Assembly: GCF_031569985.1 (NCBI RefSeq)
Contig: NZ_JAMQKA010000020.1
Span: forward strand, 1-64,000
Length of the DNA: 64,000 nt
Origin: JAMQKA01 sp031569985
GTDB taxonomy: Bacteria; Bacteroidota; Rhodothermia; Balneolales; Balneolaceae
Direction: 5' to 3'
Positions 42,553 to 52,185 of the stretch are shown one piece after another (the stretch's first letter is position 1; each line of letters starts with the position of its first letter). The notes under the pieces are model-generated. The model was not told the DNA's origin. It worked only from the letters and a program-made list of their open reading frames with translations, and made no database searches. The position numbers were made by a program, and so were the translations under genes.

Positions 42553-43425
42553 ATGGAAATAGAAAAGATCAAAGAATTCATTGTAGATGATACACTAAGA
42601 ATTGAACTTCATGATCTGATGGCTAATGATCTTGAAACACTTCTGGAAAGCTTTGACAGTGAAAAGTTTTCCGGTGAAACCAAGTTTTCCTATGAAGAGT
42701 TTGAAAACCGTATTAAAAGATGTGAGGAGTTGGTAAAAGAACTCTGTCAGATTAGTGCGTTACTTGGTTATTGGGGATCAAAGAAACAGATTAATAACTA
42801 TGTATTCCCAATAATGACACTTTCAAATAAATATAAAGGTTCAAAAGAAAGTAAGGGTTGGAAAGCTGTCAAGTGGCACTCAATCCGTCTATTATTTTAT
42901 TATGGAGGTATCACAGCTTTGGCTGCAGGAAATTATCGTAAATTGTATCAGCTTTTTGATTTACGAATAACCGATTCCAGCCGAACGGTGCAGAAAATAT
43001 CTATTTGTGAATCTTTAACTGCTGTTAATAGCCGAATGGATAGCCTCTATAACAAATTGATGGAAAACAAAGATCATACAACACCATTAAGTGAATATCT
43101 TTTTCACCAGATTAAGCCAATAATGAATGAAGTGATTTATCTTGGTCCAAGTTTTGAATCTTTATTTGATCGGTTTGAGATTTTGTATGCATTGGATTAT
43201 ATAAATCGTACGAATGATGAAATACCGGAAAAGGCATGGGCTCCAACAGGGAGATTCGTACTTAAACAATATGGAGATAATCCATTTCAAGAGATTATTA
43301 AAGAAGCTGAATTAAAAGAGGAGGATTGGGCTCTTTTAAGGTCTGGATTCTTTAGAGGAAGTTATTCTCGTTTCCAACAAATTTGCACATCGTTTCAGGA
43401 AAGACTTCAACGATTTCGGTTTTAG
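42553..43425 (+). CDS. unknown protein between Gabija-like and TIR genes
   Basis: This 290-residue protein has no recognised family and no membrane segment or signal peptide. It is helical, with an aromatic-rich middle (KGWKAVKWHSIRLLFYYGG) and a C-terminal FRGSYSRFQQICTSFQERL. It lies 7 bases after the helicase and 24 before the TIR gene. It could be a third Gabija-like component, a sensor or inhibitor for the TIR protein, or independent. Confidence 0.65.
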   Translation: MEIEKIKEFIVDDTLRIELHDLMANDLETLLESFDSEKFSGETKFSYEEFENRIKRCEELVKELCQISALLGYWGSKKQINNYVFPIMTLSNKYKGSKESKGWKAVKWHSIRLLFYYGGITALAAGNYRKLYQLFDLRITDSSRTVQKISICESLTAVNSRMDSLYNKLMENKDHTTPLSEYLFHQIKPIMNEVIYLGPSFESLFDRFEILYALDYINRTNDEIPEKAWAPTGRFVLKQYGDNPFQEIIKEAELKEEDWALLRSGFFRGSYSRFQQICTSFQERLQRFRF

Positions 43426-43449
43426 GTCTAAAATCAAATATTTCTGCTT

Positions 43450-44421
43450 ATGTCTAAAGTATTCATGTCATATTCCCATAAAGACGAAGAGTTAAGAGAT
43501 GAGTTAGAGATACATCTTTCAATGCTTAAACGGAAAGGACTGATTTCAACTTGGCACGATCGTAAAATTTTACCGGGAGATGATTTTAAAAATGAAATAG
43601 ATGAGAATATTGAGGATGCAGATATCATTTTATTATTGATAAGTCCATATTTTCTGGACTCTGATTACTGTTTTGACATTGAGTTAGAAAGAGCTTTAGA
43701 AAGACATGACAATGGAGAGGCCAGAGTGATTCCAATCATTCTGGAACATTGTCATTGGCAGATTGCTGAGTTTAGTAAGCTGCAAGCTCTACCTGAAGAT
43801 GGAAGACCAGTTACCGATTATCCCAATCAGCACAAAGCTTTTACTCAAATAGCAAAGGGAATAAGACAGGCTATACAAAAGAGTGGTGGGAAACCTTCAG
43901 GTTCATCCCCTTCTCAAAGTGATATTCAACAAGAAGATACATCCGCAGCTCAAAGAAAAGATCCTCAACGATCTTCAAACCTTAGAGTAAGGAAAAGCTT
44001 TTCAGACAAAGAAAAAGACGATTTTCTAAGAAATGCCTTCGACTATATCTACAAATTTTTCAAAAACTCACTGGAAGAATTAGAAGAACGTAGCTCATTT
44101 ATTGATTCTAATATTGAGCGCATAAATCCCCAAACGTTCACCGTAAAAATATATAAAGAGGAGAAGCTGGTTAACAAGTGTAAAATTTGGAGAGGTGGCG
44201 ACTTAGGAAGTTCTCAGGCTATCAAATATTCAAATTCTATTGGTAATCGAAATAGTTTCAATATGATGTATACTGTTGAAGATGATGGTTATACCCAATA
44301 TTTGAAGTCTAGTGGACTAAGCTCAACTACATTTTTTGATTTTGATGAAAAAGAAGATTTAAGTGAAAAAGGAGCATCGGAGCAGATGTGGGCTATGTTG
44401 ATAGAGCCTTTGCAACGATGA
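43450..44421 (+). CDS. TIR-domain effector-type protein
   Basis: This 323-residue protein opens with a bacterial TIR domain (1-140): KVFMSYSHKDEEL, ISTWHDRKILPGDDF, LLLISPYFLDSDYCF, and the putative catalytic Glu78 in CFDIELERAL, then ARVIPIILEHCHW. TIR domains with this Glu cleave NAD+ in many anti-phage systems. A Ser/Gln-rich linker follows (about 150-180). The C-terminal ~130 residues form an unassigned strand-rich domain that may sense the trigger. No Thoeris, CBASS or Pycsar partner was seen, so its activator is unknown; the preceding 290-residue protein is the nearest candidate. Confidence 0.85.
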   Translation: MSKVFMSYSHKDEELRDELEIHLSMLKRKGLISTWHDRKILPGDDFKNEIDENIEDADIILLLISPYFLDSDYCFDIELERALERHDNGEARVIPIILEHCHWQIAEFSKLQALPEDGRPVTDYPNQHKAFTQIAKGIRQAIQKSGGKPSGSSPSQSDIQQEDTSAAQRKDPQRSSNLRVRKSFSDKEKDDFLRNAFDYIYKFFKNSLEELEERSSFIDSNIERINPQTFTVKIYKEEKLVNKCKIWRGGDLGSSQAIKYSNSIGNRNSFNMMYTVEDDGYTQYLKSSGLSSTTFFDFDEKEDLSEKGASEQMWAMLIEPLQR

Positions 44422-44443
44422 AGACTTATGGTTTGGTTAACTC

Positions 44444-45368
44444 ATGAAGTTCTTCTTGGCCGTTACAGATGACGATTGGTTTCACTTTCTGGCTCATCAT
44501 AAGCCGGACGAGGTGAACTTCTGGCGGGCCGAGCAGTACAACAAATTTTAAAGCTATCTCAGAGGGAGCTTTCTTTATTTTTAAGCTTCACAGCCCCAAT
44601 GATTATGTAGTCGGTGGCGGTTTCTTCGTCCGCCACTCCATCCTTCCCCTCTCCCTGGCATGGGATGCTTTTGGTATTAAAAACGGTGCAGCTACGTATG
44701 ATCGGTTCCGAGAACTGATAATCAAATTGAGAAATGACAACGTTTTAAATCCCTCAATCGGCTGTACCATTCTGACCGAACCATTTTTCTTTGATAGAGA
44801 AGATTGGATACCAGTTCCATCCAACTGGAGCAAAAACATTGTGCAGGGCAAAACCTATGATACCAATGATGCCATCTGTGATCGTCTTTGGAGTCAGATT
44901 CAGGAAAGACTGTCCAATAAAGAGACCGATTCAAAGGAACCGGAACTCGTTTACGAGGAAGGGGAACGATATGGGCAAAAGTACGAGATCCGTTCCCGTA
45001 TAGGTCAAGGTGCCTTCCGCGTATTGGTCACAGATACCTATTCCCGAAGATGTGCTATAACTGGTGAGAAGACTCTACCTGTTTTGGAGGCCGCTCATAT
45101 TAAACCCTACGCTGAATCTGGTCCTAACTTGACCAGTAATGGACTGTTACTAAGATCAGATATGCATATCCTTTTCGATAAGGGATATATGACCTTAACC
45201 AAAGATTTGAAGATGGAAATCAGCCAACGTATCAGAGAAGAATATGAAAATGGAAGAGAATACTCCGCCTGGTATGGAGAGCAGCTTTCACAAATACCGG
45301 AACCAACGAATGAGCGACCTTCAGCGGCGTTTTTGGAATGGCATCAAGAGAATGTATATAAAAGCTGA
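44444..45368 (+). pseudogene. HNH endonuclease, one-base frameshift
   Basis: The ATG at 44444 opens MKFFLAVTDDDWFHFLA, the usual start of HNH endonucleases that carry an N-terminal modified-base-reading-like domain. The frame stops at 44549-44551 after QYNKF. Removing one T from the four-T run 44546-44549 restores the frame, which then continues through GGGFFVRHSILPLSLAWDAF to the HNH part (AAHIKPYAES, NGLLLRSDMHILFD) and stop at 45368. The rest is unbroken, so this is either a recent mutation, a phase-variation tract, slippage, or a sequencing error. Confidence 0.82.
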
Positions 45369-45409
45369 TTTCATTATTATTAAATTTTGAAACATAAATA
45401 TTTCTGGGG

Positions 45410-48400
45410 ATGGCGAAAGATGAACAAAGAGAATTATTCAAATGGCAGTGGCCTCCTGCTGCCCAATATCCACTGAACAACGAAAAGGGAAAAGTTGGAA
45501 CTTGGGTTAGCAGAGATCTGAAAGCCTCGCAAAACTATTTAATCCTAACCGGTTTTAGTTCTCTTGAATATCTAATCCAAGAGATTGGAGATGAAGAAAT
45601 TTGGCGGGATAGAAATATCACCATTGTTTTAGGCAATGAGCCGATTATCCAGGAAGAACTCATCAAAAAGCGCCTTACCCAAAGAAAAAACACCCTATCC
45701 CGCCACATTGCTGATTATTGGCTTGAAAAAGGGATATCAATCAAGTTAAATGGTCCCCTGCTGTCACTGACAAAGGCTATCGAGGACAATGAAATTCAGT
45801 TCAGGCTTCATCCCACATTACATGGGAAGGTATATGTTGGGGATCACCACCTGGTTATGGGATCCAGCAATTTTTCCTATTCGGGAATGGAAGATCAGGC
45901 CGAAATCAACGTGCGGTACGGCAAAGAAAAGCCCGAGTACGATGAGCACAAAAAAATTGCGGAACACTACAAATCTAAAAGCAAGGGGTACAATCAAGAC
46001 TTACTGGAGCTACTTAAAAAGCTGCTCCAACTTGTAAATTGGGAAGAGGCACTGGCTCGGGCAATAGCAGAACTGTTGGAAGGTGACTGGGTAGAGAAAT
46101 ACTTCAAAAACTTACATCCAGGGCAAGAGTTCGCTTTATGGCCGACGCAGCGGCAAGCGATTGGGCAAGCGTTGTATATTTTGGATAATGAGGGGAGTGT
46201 ACTAATTGCTGAGCCTACAGGTTCTGGTAAAACGAGAGTTGGGGCTCATCTTCTCGCGGCTTTATTGAACCGTTTTTGGCAGCAGGGACGGGGTAGCAGA
46301 AGTAAATATAAAATTATTGCTCCACCGTTGGTACTGGTCAACTGGCAGGAGGAATTGGATAATCTAACCTTTACCGTGGCTAACCCAATATCTCATGGCA
46401 TTCTGAGTCGGTTGGACAGCTCTAAGAATCAAACCCATTTAGAGGATATCCAGGATGCCACCGTGCTCTTAGTGGATGAGGCCCATAACTATCTGAATAT
46501 TTCGTCAAACAGGACACAGTCGATTCGAAATAACAAGGCTGATCATGTAATCCTATTTACAGCTACTCCAATCAACAAAAAATGGAATGACCTGCTTCGG
46601 ATGGTTGAGCTCCTGGGGTTAGATAATCTTTCTGAAGAAGCCTACAAAGCGTATAAGAAATTAAAACGAACTAGAAGACGTAGCAGGGCTAAACCTAGTG
46701 ACCAGATCCTTGGCCATCTGAAAAAGTATTCCCAAAAGTTTATCGTCCGACGTACAAAAAGGGAGATAAACGAGATTATAGATCGCAGACCGCATGCCTT
46801 TCAGGATGGTGACGGAAACCTGTGTCGCTTTCCCAAACATGTATGTAATACGTATCCCATCGATCAGGAAGAGCGAGATGTCGAACTGGGAAGAAAGATT
46901 GACCGGTTAAGTAATGATTTGAAAGGAATTCTCTTTTTGAAGCGGATCAATATGCCAAAAGAACTACTCGAAGAGGGCGTTGATCCACAAGATTTTGTAA
47001 ATGGGCGAATAAGATCGGCACCTGCGCTATCACGATATAATATTAAGAACTGCTTGCGTTCCTCCAGGGCGGCGTTAATAGAACATCTCTTAGGTACTAA
47101 AGAAGCTTGCAAGTGGGCCGAAATTGGGGCTCTGTCAAAAACCTCATCTGGTAATATCATTGCCTCATTAGAAGATATCGACGGCCTTCCCAGGGTTAAA
47201 AACATTGACAAAAAGTATTTGCCTGACTGGCTAACCGATGAAGAGTTGTATTCTGAAGCTGTTCAGCAGGAAATAGATTTACTTAGCAGAATAGCAGATT
47301 GTGTAAAACAGATGAGCGACAGTCGGGAGCGATCCAAAGCTTATTTTTTAGCTGATTTGCTTGAAGAGCACAGCCATATATTGGCCTTTGATGAGATTGT
47401 TATTACACATTCGGTTATAAACAAGCACATACAAGAGCGTATATCGGATGGCACCCAGTTAGTGATTGCAACCGGTGGTCGGAATGATGGAGGAAAGGAG
47501 GAATTACAAGAGTTATTCCATCCTTCCTCTGAAAGTTCATCGGTTATTGGTCTTTGTACAGATGCGTTGTCGGAGGGAGTAAACCTACAGAAATCATCAG
47601 CAGTCGTTTTTCTGGATATGCCTACTGTTATACGCAAGGCTGAGCAACGGGCGGGACGGGTAGATCGGTTAGATAGCCCTCACGACAAAATTGATATTTA
47701 TTGGCCCAGGGATCACAAGGTATTTCAGCTTGAAGCTGATAAAAAATTTATCGAACGGCACGACTTAGTTAATAATGTGATCGGTTCAAATATTAAAGTC
47801 CCGGACGAATTTACCGTGAATGGGAAAGAGAAAATTGACCCAGAGCTTATGGAGGAACTCTATAAGAAGCGCCAGGAAGAGGATCGAGAGTGGGCTGGTG
47901 TTGATGATGCGTTTAAGCCGGTTCGTGCCTTTATTGAAGAAGATGGGTTGATAGATCAGGATCTATACGAGAAGTTTAAAGAGGTTACAGCAAAAGTGCT
48001 TTCCAGAGTTAGCATTGTGAAATCTGATGCGCACTGGGGCTTTTTTGCCATCCGGGGCACTAAGAAAAGAGCACCAAAGTGGGTACTAATCAGAAATGGA
48101 GATCTTTTCAGGGATCTACCTGAAATCTGCGGATTTTTGCGAGAGCGACTACCCCAATGTACAAATATCACTGACCGGCTTAAGGAAGCTGATAGATATG
48201 TTCTTGATATGGTGAGTCGGCTTAATGAAGGGAGGATAGAACTGCTTCCGAATAGAAAACGACTCGCTTTAAATACGTTTGAGGATTTGATCAATAAGTG
48301 GATTAAAAATGTAGGAAATCAAGAAAATCCAGACAAAAACCGTTTAAGTATCTATAAAGACTTTTATGGCTTGTTCCAGAGTCACTATAAACTCCAAAGC

Positions 48401-48655
48401 TATTCAATCGATTGTTATGAGTTTAGTCAGCTTCTGCTTGACGTCTATCATCCATATTTTGACAAAGCTGAAGAGGATTCGACCTACAAGCGAGGCAGAA
48501 ATATTAACAGCCTCAGAGAATTGAAATCGTGGCTGATAAAAAATCCGATTGCAAAAAAGGATTTGAAGTACTTATGGGAAAACCTGCCAACTGAGGAGCC
48601 ATTGGACAAACAAGTTGCTGCCGCAATAATTGCAATCCCTAGAGAAGCAGTTTGA
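45410..48655 (+). CDS. second PLD-domain SNF2-type helicase (last operon gene)
   Basis: This 1081-residue protein has the same plan as the first helicase but distant sequence: PLD half-site His138-x-Lys140 (LHGKVYVGD) and GSSNFSYSGM, then Walker A PTGSGKT (269-275), DEAH (356-359), TATPINKKW, CTDALSEGVNLQ and QRAGRVDRLD (from Gln746). It probably translocates on DNA and may cut through the PLD domain. Its neighbour is the HNH nuclease gene (41 bases away), so these two may form a separate restriction-like pair, or both may serve the methylase at the start of the operon. No terminator hairpin is obvious after it. Confidence 0.87.
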   Translation: MAKDEQRELFKWQWPPAAQYPLNNEKGKVGTWVSRDLKASQNYLILTGFSSLEYLIQEIGDEEIWRDRNITIVLGNEPIIQEELIKKRLTQRKNTLSRHIADYWLEKGISIKLNGPLLSLTKAIEDNEIQFRLHPTLHGKVYVGDHHLVMGSSNFSYSGMEDQAEINVRYGKEKPEYDEHKKIAEHYKSKSKGYNQDLLELLKKLLQLVNWEEALARAIAELLEGDWVEKYFKNLHPGQEFALWPTQRQAIGQALYILDNEGSVLIAEPTGSGKTRVGAHLLAALLNRFWQQGRGSRSKYKIIAPPLVLVNWQEELDNLTFTVANPISHGILSRLDSSKNQTHLEDIQDATVLLVDEAHNYLNISSNRTQSIRNNKADHVILFTATPINKKWNDLLRMVELLGLDNLSEEAYKAYKKLKRTRRRSRAKPSDQILGHLKKYSQKFIVRRTKREINEIIDRRPHAFQDGDGNLCRFPKHVCNTYPIDQEERDVELGRKIDRLSNDLKGILFLKRINMPKELLEEGVDPQDFVNGRIRSAPALSRYNIKNCLRSSRAALIEHLLGTKEACKWAEIGALSKTSSGNIIASLEDIDGLPRVKNIDKKYLPDWLTDEELYSEAVQQEIDLLSRIADCVKQMSDSRERSKAYFLADLLEEHSHILAFDEIVITHSVINKHIQERISDGTQLVIATGGRNDGGKEELQELFHPSSESSSVIGLCTDALSEGVNLQKSSAVVFLDMPTVIRKAEQRAGRVDRLDSPHDKIDIYWPRDHKVFQLEADKKFIERHDLVNNVIGSNIKVPDEFTVNGKEKIDPELMEELYKKRQEEDREWAGVDDAFKPVRAFIEEDGLIDQDLYEKFKEVTAKVLSRVSIVKSDAHWGFFAIRGTKKRAPKWVLIRNGDLFRDLPEICGFLRERLPQCTNITDRLKEADRYVLDMVSRLNEGRIELLPNRKRLALNTFEDLINKWIKNVGNQENPDKNRLSIYKDFYGLFQSHYKLQSYSIDCYEFSQLLLDVYHPYFDKAEEDSTYKRGRNINSLRELKSWLIKNPIAKKDLKYLWENLPTEEPLDKQVAAAIIAIPREAV

Positions 48656-48796
48656 TTTCATATAATTTTCAAACAGCAATATTAGGTATTGACTTAGTTG
48701 TAAGTATATAATTAATATTGGTTTATATTATGCATGACCTGCGCTAAAATCAAAAGTCACAAACTATTTTATCTCATTTATTTAGGGAGTTATGGT

Positions 48797-50497
48797 ATGA
48801 AAACCTCATCTATTTGTCTGTTTGTACTTCTGTTGCTGACTTTTTCCAGTGTTTTCGGGCAGAAGAAAACGCTGGTATTGGGAGATACACTTGAAAGTTC
48901 CATCTCTAAAGGAGAGCAACATACTTACCAGGTGTGGCTGGAATCCGGGCAATTTGTGCATATTACCGTCGAACAGTCTGGCATTGATGTTGCAGTTACA
49001 GCAGTTAATCCTATTGGTGAAAAAATAGTCGAGCTTAATGCTCCTACAGGAATCCAGGCCACGGATCATGTAGAAATAGAGGCAAAAACTTCCGGAAACT
49101 ACCAACTGGATATATATCCTTTTGAATCACCTGCCGACAGCGGGAAATACAAAATCCAGGTTATGGAGTTGCTTTCCCCTGCGGAATATAAGCAGCGGCT
49201 TATAACCGAACGTGTTCAGCATGAAGCTACAATCCAAGCCCTTCAGGAGCATCTTCAGCAAAATGCAATACCGATCCACCACATTGAGGCTGGAAATGAT
49301 TTCAATGACTTGCGGCTTTTGAAGAAGATTTTGCAGGACGTCAAAATAGTTGGACTTGGTGAAGCAACACACGGTACCCGAGAGTTCTTCCAATTCAAAC
49401 ACCGACTGTTGGAATTTCTGGTTACAGAAATGGATTTTAATGCGTTCGCGCTCGAGTCTAGTTATGCGGCATGCCAACCCATCAACGATTATGTCCTTTA
49501 TGGGAAGGGCGATCGTGCAGCCGTATTGTCTGGTCAAGGCTATATTGCCTGGGATACCGAAGAGTTTTCGGAAATGCTCGACTGGCTACGCAGCTATAAT
49601 GAAGGGCTTCCGGATGCAAAGAAGGTTCGGTTTTATGGTGTGGACCTATGGAACAACGATTTGGGCAGGAAAAGTATCATAGCCTATTTATCGAAGCACG
49701 ACCTTAATAAAGTATCTGCCGCCGATTCCATTTTCCAGATTCTTTCGAAATTAGAGCCAGACTGGCCTATGTTGCTGGATGATAGCGATAGAAAAATAAT
49801 GATAGATGTTTTACCTCGGCTACAGAGTTTAATCAGTCATCTAGCCGCCAATAAAGACAAATACATTGCTGCCTCTTCGCCGTTGGAATTCGATCAAAAT
49901 TTGCAATACATCAAGGTTATGGAACAATGGATATTGGCTAATACAGCAGAAATTTCAGAACGATCTAAATATATGGCTGAAAACCTAATGTATTTGGTTG
50001 ATCGTTCAAGTCCGGATGAAAAATTTATTATTTGGCAACATAATGCCCATATAAGGGTGGATGAATCCGATGGATATTCCAAGTTCGGCTATATGCTACG
50101 AAAGCAGTATAGTGATCAGTATTATGCTTTCGGCTTCAGGTTCAACGAAGGTTCTTATCAGACGAGGATATTGAATTATGGAGAGGCCCCGGGAGATCTC
50201 AAAGTCTTAACTCTTCCTCCGGCTCCCGTCGGATCACTTGAATGGTATTTGTCGCGTACCAACATTGGGAATATGATACTAGATTTCCGGATACCTTCGG
50301 ATAATCCAGCCGTTGAACAATTTTTAAATACGCCTCATCAGGTACAAATTGCCAATTGGGGCTACCCAATGTCTTCTAACTATGTAGATGAGAATCCCAA
50401 GAAACTCTACGATGGTATCATTTTTATTGAAAAAACCACAGCCACACGTCCAACAGCCCATGCCCGGGAAGCAGCCGAAAAAAGAAAAAGATTTTAA
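48797..50497 (+). CDS. erythromycin-esterase-like secreted protein
   Basis: 566 residues from the ATG at 48797. A signal peptide (SICLFVLLLLTFSSVFGQ) chooses this start over the longer frame from 48734. The erythromycin-esterase family core follows: LGEATHGTREFF (Glu and His of the active site), AFALESSYAA, VRFYGVDLW, and IIWQHNAHI. An N-terminal ~140-residue strand-rich pre-domain (KGEQHTYQVWLESGQFVHIT) resembles bacterial pre-peptidase C-type modules. Family members hydrolyse macrolides or unknown esters; true macrolide esterase activity cannot be assumed. It is the last cargo gene before the integrase. Confidence 0.82.
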   Translation: MKTSSICLFVLLLLTFSSVFGQKKTLVLGDTLESSISKGEQHTYQVWLESGQFVHITVEQSGIDVAVTAVNPIGEKIVELNAPTGIQATDHVEIEAKTSGNYQLDIYPFESPADSGKYKIQVMELLSPAEYKQRLITERVQHEATIQALQEHLQQNAIPIHHIEAGNDFNDLRLLKKILQDVKIVGLGEATHGTREFFQFKHRLLEFLVTEMDFNAFALESSYAACQPINDYVLYGKGDRAAVLSGQGYIAWDTEEFSEMLDWLRSYNEGLPDAKKVRFYGVDLWNNDLGRKSIIAYLSKHDLNKVSAADSIFQILSKLEPDWPMLLDDSDRKIMIDVLPRLQSLISHLAANKDKYIAASSPLEFDQNLQYIKVMEQWILANTAEISERSKYMAENLMYLVDRSSPDEKFIIWQHNAHIRVDESDGYSKFGYMLRKQYSDQYYAFGFRFNEGSYQTRILNYGEAPGDLKVLTLPPAPVGSLEWYLSRTNIGNMILDFRIPSDNPAVEQFLNTPHQVQIANWGYPMSSNYVDENPKKLYDGIIFIEKTTATRPTAHAREAAEKRKRF

Positions 50498-50942
50498 GGT
50501 CAGTATAACTAACTATGAAGAAATGCCAACGATCAATCCGAAAAAATATTAAAAGTAATTCCTGCAGATGAGTAAATAATGAGGTACAAAAGGCTTCATG
50601 AATTTTAGTAGAAGTTTACGTCTCACCTGTGAAACACTAATCATTTTGTGTTTCACATACGAAAAAATATGCAACACAAATAGGTTTGTGCTGATCTAAT
50701 AAGGCGCAAATATCGGTGTTCAGACCTTCTATTTAACTCTAATATCATTTCATTAAATAAGTTAGTCTCTTATTTAAGAATTGTCTCATTTTTTTAAATA
50801 GTGATGTGCTTAATTAAATTGAACACAGCATTGAAAGATAAAACTAATAGCCCGTTGAATATTTTATGAGTCATCTGCTTTTAGGCGAAAGTCAGTTTAC
50901 AATGCAATTTAGGCCTTTTACAGAGCAGGAATCTTAAATTGA
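50498..50942. other. AT-rich gap with one long hairpin, no gene
   Basis: No gene is seen. A perfect 10-bp inverted repeat (TGTGAAACAC 50628-50637, GTGTTTCACA 50648-50657) could be an operator or terminator. The rest is AT-rich spacer between the cargo and the integrase. Confidence 0.5.
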
Positions 50943-50968
50943 ACCCTGCGAGGAGTAACTCGCAGGGT
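50943..50968 (-). terminator. terminator of int B
   Basis: A perfect 10-bp GC-rich stem (50943-50952/50959-50968) with a 6-base loop lies 16 bp past the int B stop codon. On the minus strand no clean T-run follows (CAATTT), so it is a good but not ideal terminator. Confidence 0.65.
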
Positions 50969-50984
50969 GTTAAATTAAGTTTGA

Positions 50985-52115
50985 TTATATCATATCAGCT
51001 ATTTCTCGATAATTAAGTGCCGTGGTATGATCATAGAAACTAGCAGTCACAGTCGGGGTTGAGTGTCCCATAATTTTACTCACCCCATAGATGTTAGCTC
51101 CTTCTTTTTCCAGCACATGAGTCGCAAACGAATGACGGAGGCAGTGAAAGGTAAGCTCCTTGGGCAAGCCTGCCGCGTTCATGCAGCGCCGAAACTTTTG
51201 CTCAATGCTACGGCGAGCGTAATGCCCATGGCCCCTTTGTTTTTGCAGAAGGGGATAGTCGGTCTCATCCATACCTATATAGAAGTCCGGATCCTTTTTG
51301 ATCTTTTTCGCCAACACGTTTTCGAGAATTTTCACGATGTTGAAGGCCTTCTTTCCCAACGGGATCATCCGATCTTTACCTGTTTTTGTTATTTCAGCGG
51401 GCAAGTGCAGGTAGCGCTCTTCGAGGTTGACCATGCCCCAGGTGATCCGGGTCATCTCCCCAATACGCATGCCGGTATAATAGGCCAAGCGAACGACGAG
51501 TCCGATAACCTGCCCCTCGGTCTGTTTTAGCAGGCGATTGATCTCTTTCTTTTTGAATTCACGCCGTTTGCTTTTGGCATCAAACATGAAGTCTTGCCCC
51601 TTGTATGGGTGTTTGTCTAGATAATCATTTTTATAGGCCCACGAGAAGGCGGCTTTAATCGACCGTAATTCAATATTAATCGTGGTCTTTCGGACGTCCT
51701 CCTTATCAAAGCGATGCAGCTTGTATTCGTTGATCATCTGTCTATCGTAGGAATCAATGGGGTGATCCCCGATGATTCGAAGGAAATACCTTAGCCCTTT
51801 CTTGTAGGTCGTGAGGGTAGTCTTTGCACACGAAGAGCGGACATGAGGGTAATAGTAGTCCTCCAGGTAGTCGGAGAGCAGCATGGCCCTGTTCTTCTGC
51901 TCCTGCTGGACCCGGTAGTCTTTAAAATATTCCACTACCAATTGGGTCGCTTTCTTTTCGGCTCGCTTTTGGGCCTGCTTTCGCTCCCTTTTAGAAGCAT
52001 CCAGCGGGTAGGTGACCCCGGTCGACAGGTGCCTGCGGTTGCCCTGCTCATCTTCGAAGCGCACGTAGAGCCGGTATTTGTTATTTCGTTTGAACGGATA
52101 AACGGCGAAGTCCAT
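50985..52115 (-). CDS. island tyrosine integrase (int B)
   Basis: This 376-residue integrase has Arg in TGMRIGEM, His-x-x-Arg in HCLRHSFATH, GHST, and a final FYDH tyrosine. It is paralogous to int A at 2452-3579 throughout. It has an AGGAGGAACC ribosome site, unusual in this genome, just before the ATG. It lies beside the right attachment copy with GGTAAC arm sites between, so it is very probably the enzyme that placed the island in tRNA-Leu. Confidence 0.93.
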   Translation of the reverse strand: MDFAVYPFKRNNKYRLYVRFEDEQGNRRHLSTGVTYPLDASKRERKQAQKRAEKKATQLVVEYFKDYRVQQEQKNRAMLLSDYLEDYYYPHVRSSCAKTTLTTYKKGLRYFLRIIGDHPIDSYDRQMINEYKLHRFDKEDVRKTTINIELRSIKAAFSWAYKNDYLDKHPYKGQDFMFDAKSKRREFKKKEINRLLKQTEGQVIGLVVRLAYYTGMRIGEMTRITWGMVNLEERYLHLPAEITKTGKDRMIPLGKKAFNIVKILENVLAKKIKKDPDFYIGMDETDYPLLQKQRGHGHYARRSIEQKFRRCMNAAGLPKELTFHCLRHSFATHVLEKEGANIYGVSKIMGHSTPTVTASFYDHTTALNYREIADMI

Positions 52116-52185
52116 AATGGTTCCTCCTGCTAGTTGGTTTGCGGTTAACGTCGCAGGATGAAGTACCTATTTTACGAAGGGCTTT

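Noticed and set aside
28908..48655. DISARM system
   Set aside because: Helicase, PLD and methylase functions occur, but no DrmB-type (DUF1998) protein, and the PLD is fused to the helicases.
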